From CAZELM01 sp964512995 (GTDB lineage: Bacteria; CSSED10-310), in assembly GCA_964512995.1 (NCBI GenBank), contig CAZELM010000040.1, forward strand, positions 1 to 37,801: a stretch of 37,801 nucleotides of DNA. Direction: 5' to 3'. Shown here in pieces: positions 8,253 to 16,630 of this stretch (position 1 is its first letter; the number at the start of each line of letters is the position of its first letter). The notes beneath the pieces are model-generated. The model worked only from the letters and a program-made list of their open reading frames with translations, was not told the DNA's origin and did not search any database. The position numbers and the translations under genes were made by a program.

Positions 8253-10160
8253 TCAGTTGGATTCCCTGTGTTTCCGGAGAAGAATTTCGAGGTTTTGATG
8301 TAATACCGGAGAATCACCATCTATCTCCAATGCACGATGATATGCACGGAATGCTGCTGGATACTGACCCGCATTATCCAGAGAGTTTCCCAAGTTGATC
8401 AAGGAATCCAGAAGAATGGTGCGACAATATCCCTGAGACAACAGCAACCGATTCCAGTGGATACGGGACGCAAACTGATTCCAGGAATCCATCTCCACCC
8501 GCGCCACCGTCTCATTCCAGTCTCCGATTTCAGTGACACGAAGAAATATACCGGCAGCCCCGATACTCTCACCCAACAGGATATCATCCTCACTGGGAAA
8601 CCAATAAACCGGATACCGGGACGCATTGGACAATGCCACCCGAGCCAGAAACCGGAATAAAATCAGCTTCGCCTGTTCAAACGGGATTTGTTCACTGTGC
8701 CTCGAACTTCGGGGAGCCAGGTATCCCAGCGCCGGGCCTTCCGGACCAAGAAACTCGTCTTTCACCAGTTCCCAATGCCTGGTTTTTACATTCTGAAGCC
8801 CGCCTGGCCAGTATAATACTTCACCCCGGTTGATCTGACGCACATCCCGACGGTAATGATCCGCAATCCGGAGATAGTCGATCACGAAACCAAAATTGTA
8901 ATAAAATCCATTGAAAACAACTGCATCCGGCCCACATTCATCCAATAGTGCGCGGCAAATCCACGATGCCGAATGATCCTCCTGCAAGCCGATCTCATCA
9001 ACGCCTCGCCAGATCCATTGACCGATCGACATGATCACCATGGCAACCATGACACCCATTAAAATCCGACTCAAAACAGATCGCGGCATCCGATCCAGAA
9101 GCCATCTCGAACCTCGCATTCCCATCCAGCCGGCAATACAAAGCATCAATGTCGTCGAAAGCATCAGGTAGGCGGGTCCGGTATCCGGATTGGCATTGAA
9201 GTTCCGATTCATCAGCGTCAGTGCGATATTACTCCCGATCGCCAGATACAGAAACAGGGCAATTTTAAAATGAACGACCGCTGCAACAATCAGAGCAATC
9301 AAGGACATCACAATCAATGGAATGGAGAAAAAATTCTGCATCAGTGCCGCATAGCCAGGGAGGTTCGCCAGCCACTCCAGCATATGATTGCCGAAAAACC
9401 GGCTGTACGTCCCCCTCCGACTCACGGCATTCACAAAATTGAACCACGATTCCGGATTACCGGTATCGATCATGGGATTCGTTGCGGATCGGATGGGAAG
9501 ATAAAGATATATAGAGCCCATCCCGATCAACAATAAAATGAGAGTCACAATATCATTACCCTTCAACCGCCGGCAGGTGATGAAAAACAGAAAGAGGAGT
9601 GCCGGTGCCAGATGAGCGGTCAAAAGAGAATGATTTCCGGCTCCGATTCCAAAGATAACAATGATCAGAGACCAGATTTTAAAGGGATTTCCGGAGTTCG
9701 TTTCCTGGGACTGAATCAATCGAACCGATAAAATCACGATAATCAGGAGCAGAAACAGATTAAAAGAATAGACTTCTGCTTTAAGCGACTGATACCAGTT
9801 CAGCGGATTAAGCGTGACACACAGCGCCGAAAGAAAACCCACAATCCGGGAGAAACGATCACCCGACCGCGATAAAACTGTTATGAGCCAGTACACTACA
9901 ACAGCGAGCATCGCAGAAAAAAACGCAGTCGCCACATTATATCGAAATGCAAAATCACCCAACGGCACGAACCGAAACGAAAAACAGCTCAGGATATACG
10001 ATGGAAAGCTGGGGGAATGCGCCAGTCCCATGCAGTTGAGAGCCGCCTGAATTTCTCCAGTATCCAGCCAGTACACCGAAGGACACAATGTGATATTAAA
10101 CAATGTGAATGTGATGAGAAACAACAGAAGAGAATATACAAAATGAATCATGGAGCGCAT
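8253..10160 (-). CDS. DUF2723 membrane protein with C-terminal TPR
   Basis: This is a 635-residue protein. The N-terminal 400 residues contain about ten membrane segments. The DUF2723 loop motif CPSVYWLDTGEIQAALNCMG followed by LAHSP sits after the first segment, with D and E as candidate catalytic or metal-binding acids. A soluble part follows and ends in a clear TPR unit (NLGNSLDNAGQYPAAFRAYHR). By homology with TMEM260 it may be a GT-C transferase that moves sugar from a polyprenyl-phosphate carrier to exported protein. It is the last gene of the operon, 14 bases after a polyprenyl-phosphate-type GT2. ATGs at 10160 and 10151 both lack a good ribosome site. The TPR could dock an acceptor or a partner. 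Confidence 0.8.
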   Translation of the reverse strand: MRSMIHFVYSLLLFLITFTLFNITLCPSVYWLDTGEIQAALNCMGLAHSPSFPSYILSCFSFRFVPLGDFAFRYNVATAFFSAMLAVVVYWLITVLSRSGDRFSRIVGFLSALCVTLNPLNWYQSLKAEVYSFNLFLLLIIVILSVRLIQSQETNSGNPFKIWSLIIVIFGIGAGNHSLLTAHLAPALLFLFFITCRRLKGNDIVTLILLLIGMGSIYLYLPIRSATNPMIDTGNPESWFNFVNAVSRRGTYSRFFGNHMLEWLANLPGYAALMQNFFSIPLIVMSLIALIVAAVVHFKIALFLYLAIGSNIALTLMNRNFNANPDTGPAYLMLSTTLMLCIAGWMGMRGSRWLLDRMPRSVLSRILMGVMVAMVIMSIGQWIWRGVDEIGLQEDHSASWICRALLDECGPDAVVFNGFYYNFGFVIDYLRIADHYRRDVRQINRGEVLYWPGGLQNVKTRHWELVKDEFLGPEGPALGYLAPRSSRHSEQIPFEQAKLILFRFLARVALSNASRYPVYWFPSEDDILLGESIGAAGIFLRVTEIGDWNETVARVEMDSWNQFASRIHWNRLLLSQGYCRTILLDSLINLGNSLDNAGQYPAAFRAYHRALEIDGDSPVLHQNLEILLRKHRESN

Positions 10161-10174
10161 TCGATCTGATCGAT

Positions 10175-11173
10175 TCAGTCAGTCGATCGGTTGTTGGATG
10201 GGTCCTTCCTGTCGGGATGCAGGATATTTTGTACAGTATATATCCGGCTGCCCGGCAGATTATGATACAGCTTCACAATCAGCTCCCCCAGCAATCCCAG
10301 GGTCAGGCATTGGGTACCGATCAACATGAGCAGAATGGAGAGTAAAAACAATGGTCCCCTACTGGTCATTATGGAAATCCCATGGAAGAGCTTGACGTAA
10401 GTCAGATATAAGGCAATAAGAAAGCCGGAAAATCCGAGCCCGAAACCGACCGATCCGAACGCCTGGAGTGGTTTGTTCAAATACTTGGTGAGGAAATGAA
10501 TTCTGATCAGATCAAACGCGACAGTGATGGTGCGGCTCAAGCTATAGTTTGATTTTCCGGAAGTACGCGGGAGACTTTTTATGGGGATTTCCTTGATTCG
10601 CACCTTCATTCCTTCAATCAAAGCCGGAATAAACCGATGAAAATCACCATACAGGGAGATGCTCTTCACAACCTCCGATCGATAAGCTTTATACGTTGTG
10701 CCAAAATCGTGGATCGGGATGCCTGACAATCTGGCCATCAATCCATTGGCAATCCGTGACGGCAGCTTTCGTGACCAGTACGGATCAACCCGTTGTTCCC
10801 GCCACCCACTCACGATGTCGTATCCCTCATCAATTCCTTTCAAAAAATTGGGAATTTCGCGGGGATCATGCTGCAAATCTCCGTCCATGCTCAATACGAT
10901 CTTCCCCACAGCATGATCAAAACCCGCTGCCAGGGCTGCGGTCTGACCGGAATTTCCTTTCAGGGACAGGATGGTAATGCGCTGATGGGGATCTGACAGC
11001 GACAGAAGTTTCTGAATCGTCTGATCACAGCTCCCATCATCCACATAGATAATCTGATAGGTACGGTTCGTTTCGTCCAGGGTATCAGTTATCAGGCGAT
11101 TCAGTTCAATGACGCTGTCTTCCTCGTTATATAAGGGAACAACGACTGAAATTTCGGGAATTCGAGAATTCAT
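10175..11173 (-). CDS. GT2 glycosyltransferase, GtrB/ArnC/DPM-like, with two membrane helices
   Basis: This 332-residue protein has a cytoplasmic GT-A domain: VVPLYNEEDSV, the nucleotide-binding IIYVDDGS, and the metal/acceptor motif MDGDLQHDP with D97 and D99. Two hydrophobic hairpin segments follow at about 233-260 and 273-303. This is the layout of enzymes that load a sugar from a nucleotide donor onto undecaprenyl (polyprenyl) phosphate, such as GtrB, ArnC and Dol-P-Man synthase. Such a product is the donor that GT-C enzymes need. Its ATG overlaps the stop of the upstream DUF2723 gene as ATGA, and another DUF2723 gene follows after 14 bases, so the carrier-loading and transfer steps are adjacent. 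The sugar is unknown. Confidence 0.88.
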   Translation of the reverse strand: MNSRIPEISVVVPLYNEEDSVIELNRLITDTLDETNRTYQIIYVDDGSCDQTIQKLLSLSDPHQRITILSLKGNSGQTAALAAGFDHAVGKIVLSMDGDLQHDPREIPNFLKGIDEGYDIVSGWREQRVDPYWSRKLPSRIANGLMARLSGIPIHDFGTTYKAYRSEVVKSISLYGDFHRFIPALIEGMKVRIKEIPIKSLPRTSGKSNYSLSRTITVAFDLIRIHFLTKYLNKPLQAFGSVGFGLGFSGFLIALYLTYVKLFHGISIMTSRGPLFLLSILLMLIGTQCLTLGLLGELIVKLYHNLPGSRIYTVQNILHPDRKDPSNNRSTD

Positions 11174-13038
11174 GGACGATCTCCCAACCGTTCGAGATTT
11201 TTCAGCGCGCCTGGATGCGATGGATTGAGTTGCAGAACGCGACGGAATGACTCCCGTGCCTCCTCAAAATAACCTATCCCCGCATAGGCAACTCCCAGAT
11301 TATTATGGAACCGAGCCTCATCGGGCTTCAATTGAACAGCCAATGTAAACTCCCCGATCGCTCCTCTAACATTTTCCTGATTCAGAAAATAGGTGCCCCT
11401 ATTATAAAGAAGCATCGAAACCTGTTCAATAGCATTCTGATCGCGAAAAAATACCTGGCCATTCTTTGAATTCTTTATGAAATAAAGCAGATCTCGACCC
11501 TGAGCAGGATGCATCTCCGATGGAGCTGCTATCAGAACAGAACCCGACAGGCGCATGGGGAGATCCTGGATCATCCGATCATCATCCGCCATTTCCCATG
11601 CAACCATCCGATCAGGGGAATTGATTCGGATCAGATCACAAATCCAATCTCCCACAGTTCCTTTCGATGCCGGTATATGGATGTGAGAGAGTTCCGCCCG
11701 AGACGTCTCCTTCCGAAGAAATCGGTCAACACGATTCCGGGAAATCAACGTCAGATCGGATCGATAATCCTCGACAGCGGATAAATACGTGATCATAAAC
11801 AATGCATCGCTTCGCGTGAGTAAAATGGAATCCTCTGGCAGAATTTCCATAAATGTCAACGCATAAAGACGTGCATAGTTGTGATGCCGAAGCGAATTCT
11901 CCGAGATTGTTCTCCATCCGGGAATCATCGGGGCAATACTCAACCCCCAGATCGCCAAACGGAAAATCGTGTGATTCCCAACGAGACGGGACATGAAAAG
12001 GACAGCGGCTCCCGACCACATCCCCAAAATCACAACGCCAGGCATCAGATATCCCTGGAAATCCCAATTCCGCAAATCGAATGTCTGACAGGCTGCCGAT
12101 CCCAAAAATGTTCCCAGAACGATCAGCAATCCAATAAAGCTTAACGGATGCTTCTCGAGCAACAAAAAAAGGAATCCCAAACCCGAGAGGATGAATACAA
12201 GCAGTTCGTCGATCTCCAGGCTCGATATCCAATATGAACCATGATGGATCCATCGATCTAGCACGTGTGATTGAGCGGAGTTGAAAAATTGGGATTGATA
12301 ATCTTTAGCCGTCACATACCGATAAAAATCATGAACATTATCCGGATACGCCCATGAAACCGCCGCTTTTACATGACCTCTCAAAGGTATATAAAGGTAC
12401 ATGGAGCATCCCAGACAAAAAGCCAACAGTGCATTGATCAATGTAAGTCGTCCGTTTTTTTTGCCCCTGAAAACTCCCAAGATCCATGAGAAAAAAAGTC
12501 CGGGAGCGGATATTGCGGCCAGCAACAACTGATTGCCTGTCATGAGCCCAGAGATGAATGTCCCCAGTGTCAGCCGTTTCAGTGTTGGCCCTGACAGCAA
12601 GAAGTGCCATGCGAGCATCAGCAAGAACAGGTGTAATGCATAGGTTTCCCCTCGAATCCCCTGATGCAATACAAAAGGATGCGTCACCGTGAAGAAAAAA
12701 TAAAAGCAAGATCCGGCAAAACCCTGCATCCGGTCCCTGGCCATGCGCAAGATCCACATTGCTGGAATACAGATCGCGAGGGAGAGAAACAACGCGGACA
12801 TCAGGTTGTATCGGTACGCCAGATCGCCAAAAGGGCAAATCCCAGCCGGATGCTCCGACAACATGAACATCGGATGACCGGGAGCATGACCGAGCCCGAA
12901 TACAACAGAGGCGGATATCAATAGGCCATCATCACCCCAGTAAATCGTCGGGCAGCCATTCCAGATCATCACACCAAATGCCGCCAGGAACATACAGGAC
13001 AGGAAGACTGAATTGACCTGGTTTTGGGGAGTGGTCAC
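11170..13038 (-). CDS. DUF2723 membrane protein with C-terminal TPR repeats
   Basis: This 622-residue polytopic protein carries the DUF2723 signature CPTIYWGDDGLLISASVVFG and then LGHAPGHP after its first membrane segment. This is the clearest of the three family members in the window. The last 80 residues are two TPR units (YFLNQENVRGAIGEFTLAVQ and FHNNLGVAYAGIGYFEEARE). Translation begins at GTG 13038, which overlaps the preceding stop as GTGA; coupling explains the weak ribosome site. It is placed between two GT2 genes. The likely role is an outer-face GT-C glycosyltransferase using a polyprenyl-linked sugar. Known for the family: TMEM260 is an O-mannosyltransferase. Inferred: bacterial substrate and sugar. 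Confidence 0.83.
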   Translation of the reverse strand: MTTPQNQVNSVFLSCMFLAAFGVMIWNGCPTIYWGDDGLLISASVVFGLGHAPGHPMFMLSEHPAGICPFGDLAYRYNLMSALFLSLAICIPAMWILRMARDRMQGFAGSCFYFFFTVTHPFVLHQGIRGETYALHLFLLMLAWHFLLSGPTLKRLTLGTFISGLMTGNQLLLAAISAPGLFFSWILGVFRGKKNGRLTLINALLAFCLGCSMYLYIPLRGHVKAAVSWAYPDNVHDFYRYVTAKDYQSQFFNSAQSHVLDRWIHHGSYWISSLEIDELLVFILSGLGFLFLLLEKHPLSFIGLLIVLGTFLGSAACQTFDLRNWDFQGYLMPGVVILGMWSGAAVLFMSRLVGNHTIFRLAIWGLSIAPMIPGWRTISENSLRHHNYARLYALTFMEILPEDSILLTRSDALFMITYLSAVEDYRSDLTLISRNRVDRFLRKETSRAELSHIHIPASKGTVGDWICDLIRINSPDRMVAWEMADDDRMIQDLPMRLSGSVLIAAPSEMHPAQGRDLLYFIKNSKNGQVFFRDQNAIEQVSMLLYNRGTYFLNQENVRGAIGEFTLAVQLKPDEARFHNNLGVAYAGIGYFEEARESFRRVLQLNPSHPGALKNLERLGDRP

Positions 13039-13778
13039 TGAGACTGATGGATCAGATTGGAATAAATCAACTTGAAATACCCCATCATCGTTTTTCCGAT
13101 TTTCATTTTGCTTCCGGATTGACCGATATCACTGATTAAGGTCAAAGGAACTTCACGGATTTTCACATGTGGGCTCCGGGAAGCCTTTAGCAGCATGTCC
13201 GCCATGCAGACAAACCCTTCCTGTTCAAAATAGCGTCCTCCGGTCATCTCTTTCAGTCGAAGCAGAAAATCACAGCGCCATAATCGATAGAACGACGTAT
13301 AGGTATGCACACCCCCTGCCGGAAACAGCAGGCTCAAAACAGTGTTGATGCCTTTACTGAGTATCAGCCGGAGCAGTGGGTCACCGATCACTTTGCCTCC
13401 GGGTGCATAACAGGATGCTAATACCAAATCTGCACCCTGATTTATTTCAGCCAGCATGGAGGGAATAATCGTAGGATCAGCATTTTTATTCGCTTCCATG
13501 GTCAGCAAAAAATCGGATGGGTCGCTTCGTTCAAGCCAGTAATCGAATCCGGTTCTGAATGCCGCCGATACTCCCAAATTCCGAGGATGCTTCACAATCG
13601 TAATGGGGCACTGTGTCGTGAGTTCCTGAATCGATTCCGATGTTCCATCCACACTGCCATCATCCACAATTAAAATCTCATAGGTATCGGGTATTGTCTT
13701 CAGCACTTCTTTCACGTTCATCAACATGGACGGAAGCTGGTCGCTCTCATTATATGCGGGGATCAATAGTCTAAGCAT
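13035..13778 (-). CDS. GT2 family glycosyltransferase with altered DXD motif
   Basis: This 247-residue GT-A protein has LLIPAYNESDQLPSML, the nucleotide-binding EILIVDDGSVDGT and the later HTYTSFYRLWR block. The usual DXD position reads MEANKNADP (E95-A96-N97). Relatives often have MEGDNTSDP there, so the central Asp is missing here. No membrane hairpin is present, so it differs from the GT2 at 10175. It overlaps the next gene as GTGA and follows the epimerase stop by 8 bases. It probably transfers or loads a sugar in the same pathway, but activity is uncertain because of the substitution. Confidence 0.8.
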   Translation of the reverse strand: MLRLLIPAYNESDQLPSMLMNVKEVLKTIPDTYEILIVDDGSVDGTSESIQELTTQCPITIVKHPRNLGVSAAFRTGFDYWLERSDPSDFLLTMEANKNADPTIIPSMLAEINQGADLVLASCYAPGGKVIGDPLLRLILSKGINTVLSLLFPAGGVHTYTSFYRLWRCDFLLRLKEMTGGRYFEQEGFVCMADMLLKASRSPHVKIREVPLTLISDIGQSGSKMKIGKTMMGYFKLIYSNLIHQSQ

Positions 13779-13786
13779 TCACGCCT

Positions 13787-14794
13787 TCATCTTTCCTGAT
13801 AGTATGGGAGTTGAGACTGCCATGCATAGGTTCTCTTCAAGCCTTCCCGATTATCAATGGACGGTGAAAATCCGAATAATCGTTCCGCTTTGGATATATT
13901 GGGAATCCGACGATTCACTTCTTCATATTTCGTGGTCTGATATACATCTTCATGGGACATGAATCGAATGGAAATGTGCTCATTTTTTCCTGTAACATCC
14001 AAAGCCAGTTGCGCCAGATCCCGGATGGTGATCTCCGAATATGGATTCCCGATATTCAGAATTTCACCGATCGCTGAATCGGATTCCACCGCCCGGGCAG
14101 TCATTTCGATGGAATCATCCACATAGGCAAAACACCGTTTCTGTAAACCATTTCCATGGACGACCAGATCCCTTCCCTTCAGGATGGCATCCAGAAATAA
14201 CGCCTGTGGTCCACCGCTTCTGGGAGATAGCTCATGACGGGGGCCATAGGTGTTGAAATAACGCAGAATGGTCACATTCAGCCCATACCGCCGTTGGTAT
14301 GCGAAGCATAAGTGCTCATCAAAAATTTTGCTGGAGGCATATCCCCAACGGGCAACATTCGATGGTCCGAGCACCAGATCGGCTTCTTCGGAAAATGGCA
14401 GCATGGGATTCTTTCCGTATACATCGGAAGTCGACGCAAAGACGAACCGGCTCCCCCATTCACTTGCCAATTGAAGCATGGATTCAGTGCCATGTGTGTT
14501 CACAGCCAGAATATCCGTTCCCTGAAGCCCAGGAACTTCGATCTTATAAGCCGCCATATGCACAATCACATCATGGTGCTGAATATGGTCAAACGACGTA
14601 CGATCACAGACATCATATTGATAGAATGTAAATCGATCCTGTTTCATGGCATTGGCTAAGTGATCGATCAGACCCAGTGATAAATTGTCGACACCAGTCA
14701 CACGCCAGCCACGATTCAACATGGTGTCAGCCAGGTGAGACCCCAGAAGCCCTGCCGCACCCGTTATTAAAATACTGCGAAGTCCATTGCTCAT
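13787..14794 (-). CDS. SDR-family NAD-dependent nucleotide-sugar epimerase/dehydratase
   Basis: This is an extended SDR of 335 residues. It shows the Rossmann glycine motif TGAAGLLG (11-18), acidic residue D36 at the end of beta-2 (NAD preference), the active-site STSDVYG (121-127), and the YxxxK pair Y152/K156 (GYASSK). RYFNTYGPRHE is typical of UDP-glucose 4-epimerase and UDP-glucuronate decarboxylase relatives. The exact sugar change cannot be assigned. The ATG at 14794 follows AGGAG by seven bases and overlaps the WbqC-like stop as ATGA; an in-frame ATG at 14815 is less likely. It probably makes the nucleotide sugar used by the adjoining glycosyltransferases. Confidence 0.85.
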   Translation of the reverse strand: MSNGLRSILITGAAGLLGSHLADTMLNRGWRVTGVDNLSLGLIDHLANAMKQDRFTFYQYDVCDRTSFDHIQHHDVIVHMAAYKIEVPGLQGTDILAVNTHGTESMLQLASEWGSRFVFASTSDVYGKNPMLPFSEEADLVLGPSNVARWGYASSKIFDEHLCFAYQRRYGLNVTILRYFNTYGPRHELSPRSGGPQALFLDAILKGRDLVVHGNGLQKRCFAYVDDSIEMTARAVESDSAIGEILNIGNPYSEITIRDLAQLALDVTGKNEHISIRFMSHEDVYQTTKYEEVNRRIPNISKAERLFGFSPSIDNREGLKRTYAWQSQLPYYQER

Positions 14795-15516
14795 GTTTTT
14801 TCTCCTCGAATCCATTGACGCGCTGTTGCTGTCCCCATATTAAAAAGAACATCCAGAATACTCAAATGGAACATCGCAGGCTCCATCGGATCTCGATAGG
14901 GGAGTGGATTAAATGCCTGATAACACAGGTGGATACCATGTTGTCTGAAAACGGATTCATCCAGATAATTTTTGCCACCCAGGCCGGACAGATACGTTCG
15001 GCCTCCAAATGAATGGACGATCGCAACCAGCCGGTCCGTGGCTCCGGACATTTCGCCCAAACCCGAAGCAACGATGCAGGGCGTTTTGATGTCCAATGTG
15101 AGGCATATCCAATCCAGCAGCATGCGATTGAAGTCGACGAGGCGGTCGATTGGCTGCGAGTAGATCTGTTCAATTTCCGGAAACAACCGGTTGAAAGCCG
15201 GAGATTTGGCATAACATTGAAGGAGCGTTCCTAAATGCTTTTTTCGCCAGTTCACCTGTTCGTTGATCATCACTTCCGATGTCGGCTGAGCGAGGCGGCC
15301 TTTGGTCAAAACCGGAACCGTGAGCCACATCTCCCCCATCTTTCCCCATATTCTATTCCTGTTCTGAAAACCGTTTTTTGTATACGGAACATTATCGAGA
15401 TAGACAAAGAAGTCCGCCATCAGCATTTTATGAAAGAAACCCGCCCACGGGATAAAATTGGGTTGATGTACGGCAACCACGGGCCGCATGAATCCGCATG
15501 ACTGATTGTCCTCCAT
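14791..15516 (-). CDS. WbqC-like family protein
   Basis: This 241-residue soluble protein shows the WbqC family opening HQPNFIPWAGFFHKM, then FFVYLDNVPYTKNGFQNRN, TLLQCYAKSP and, near the end, LSILDVLFNMG. WbqC-like proteins occur in O-antigen and other surface-glycan loci and are often next to DegT aminotransferases. Their biochemical role is not settled; acyl or amino-acid transfer to amino sugars has been proposed. The ATG at 15516 is preceded by GGAGGTG with an eight-base spacer, better than the internal ATG at 15489. The SDR gene starts inside its stop (ATGA). It suggests that the glycan made here is a modified amino sugar. Confidence 0.82.
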   Translation of the reverse strand: MEDNQSCGFMRPVVAVHQPNFIPWAGFFHKMLMADFFVYLDNVPYTKNGFQNRNRIWGKMGEMWLTVPVLTKGRLAQPTSEVMINEQVNWRKKHLGTLLQCYAKSPAFNRLFPEIEQIYSQPIDRLVDFNRMLLDWICLTLDIKTPCIVASGLGEMSGATDRLVAIVHSFGGRTYLSGLGGKNYLDESVFRQHGIHLCYQAFNPLPYRDPMEPAMFHLSILDVLFNMGTATARQWIRGEKT

Positions 15517-15562
15517 CTATTTAACACCTCCAATCCCAGCCCTTGGTTTGAGCTCGCCGGTT

Positions 15563-16597
15563 TCAGGCAAGTATCTCAGAGATAACCGCTATCACCCGAT
15601 CGACCGCCGCATCGTCAAGACCCGGATATATGGGCAAAGAAACGACATGATGATAGGCACGTTCACTGTGTGGAAATTTCCTGGGATTCTCACCGATCAG
15701 TCGGTGAACAGGCGTCAAGACACCGTTTCCCAGTTGAACGCCCCGTTTCCGAGCCTCCGCAATGACCCGCTGCCGGGGGAGATTCGTTTCCATGATGTAT
15801 CGATACCAGCAAGATCCACTCCCGGATCCGTCAGCGATGTGCACGGGCAGGCTCTGGAAAGCCTTGGTATATTGCTCCGCGATTCGCCTGCGGCTCGCCA
15901 CAAAACGCTCCAACTGAGTCATTTGAACCCGAGCGATGGCGGCATTCAGATCCGACGGGCTGTATGGATACCGGATATCCCGGTCGTCCGCTCCCCGAGG
16001 GCTCCGCCGCCGTTTGACCTCTGCGATGATTTCCGAATTGCCCGCAACCGCTCCGCACTCACCCGCCGCAATCATTTTTGTCGCGTAGAACGAGAAAATC
16101 GCTGCCGCTCCAAATTTACCCATATGAAAACCTCGATATGCGGCACCCAGGCTGTGTGCACAGTCTTCAATGACAGGAACAGTGATACCCATATCGGTCC
16201 ACGACAGATTCGGGAATCCATACGTGTGAACGATAACGACAGATCGAACATCCGGAAGTATTTTATGGAGGGATGCCAGATCAATACCCAAACCCATTGG
16301 GCCACAATCGTACAGTAATGGGATGGCGTGCAAATAATTCACAGCATAGAAAACCGATGGACACGTATGCGTAGGAATCGCGACATGGTCACCGGATCGA
16401 ACTCCCAGTGCAAGCAAGGCCAGATGAAGAGCAGCAGTGCCCGATGACACACATGCGACATCCCGCCCCAGCATATTCCCCATTTCCATCTCCAATAATT
16501 CGGTTTCCGCGCCAATGCCGAGATTCCCTGATTGCAGAACCCGGTCGACCGCAGCGGATTCTTCCCTGCCGATGGTGGAACGTGAATGGGGTATCAT
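15563..16597 (-). CDS. DegT/DnrJ/EryC1/StrS-type PLP-dependent sugar aminotransferase
   Basis: This 344-residue protein has family features in order: SSGTAALHLALLALG (phosphate-binding), IPTHTCPSV, the PLP-ring Asp D145 (VIEDCAHSLGA) and the Schiff-base Lys K174 (FSFYATKMIAAGECG). The family adds an amino group to keto nucleotide sugars to make UDP- or dTDP-amino sugars. The Cys and His in EDCAHS replace the more usual EDAAQ. No strong ribosome site precedes the ATG at 16597, which lies 33 bases after the stop of the repeat-protein gene, so it probably depends on the same transcript. The reaction product would feed the glycosyltransferases downstream. Confidence 0.87.
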   Translation of the reverse strand: MIPHSRSTIGREESAAVDRVLQSGNLGIGAETELLEMEMGNMLGRDVACVSSGTAALHLALLALGVRSGDHVAIPTHTCPSVFYAVNYLHAIPLLYDCGPMGLGIDLASLHKILPDVRSVVIVHTYGFPNLSWTDMGITVPVIEDCAHSLGAAYRGFHMGKFGAAAIFSFYATKMIAAGECGAVAGNSEIIAEVKRRRSPRGADDRDIRYPYSPSDLNAAIARVQMTQLERFVASRRRIAEQYTKAFQSLPVHIADGSGSGSCWYRYIMETNLPRQRVIAEARKRGVQLGNGVLTPVHRLIGENPRKFPHSERAYHHVVSLPIYPGLDDAAVDRVIAVISEILA

Positions 16598-16630
16598 ATC
16601 AGAGGTGCGGATACTTGCGAATGTCCAGCA

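Noticed and set aside
15506..16318. A 270-codon plus-strand open frame
   Set aside because: It lies antisense to the DegT aminotransferase, has no family motif, and reads as an Arg/Ser/Pro-rich shadow with no suitable ribosome site.
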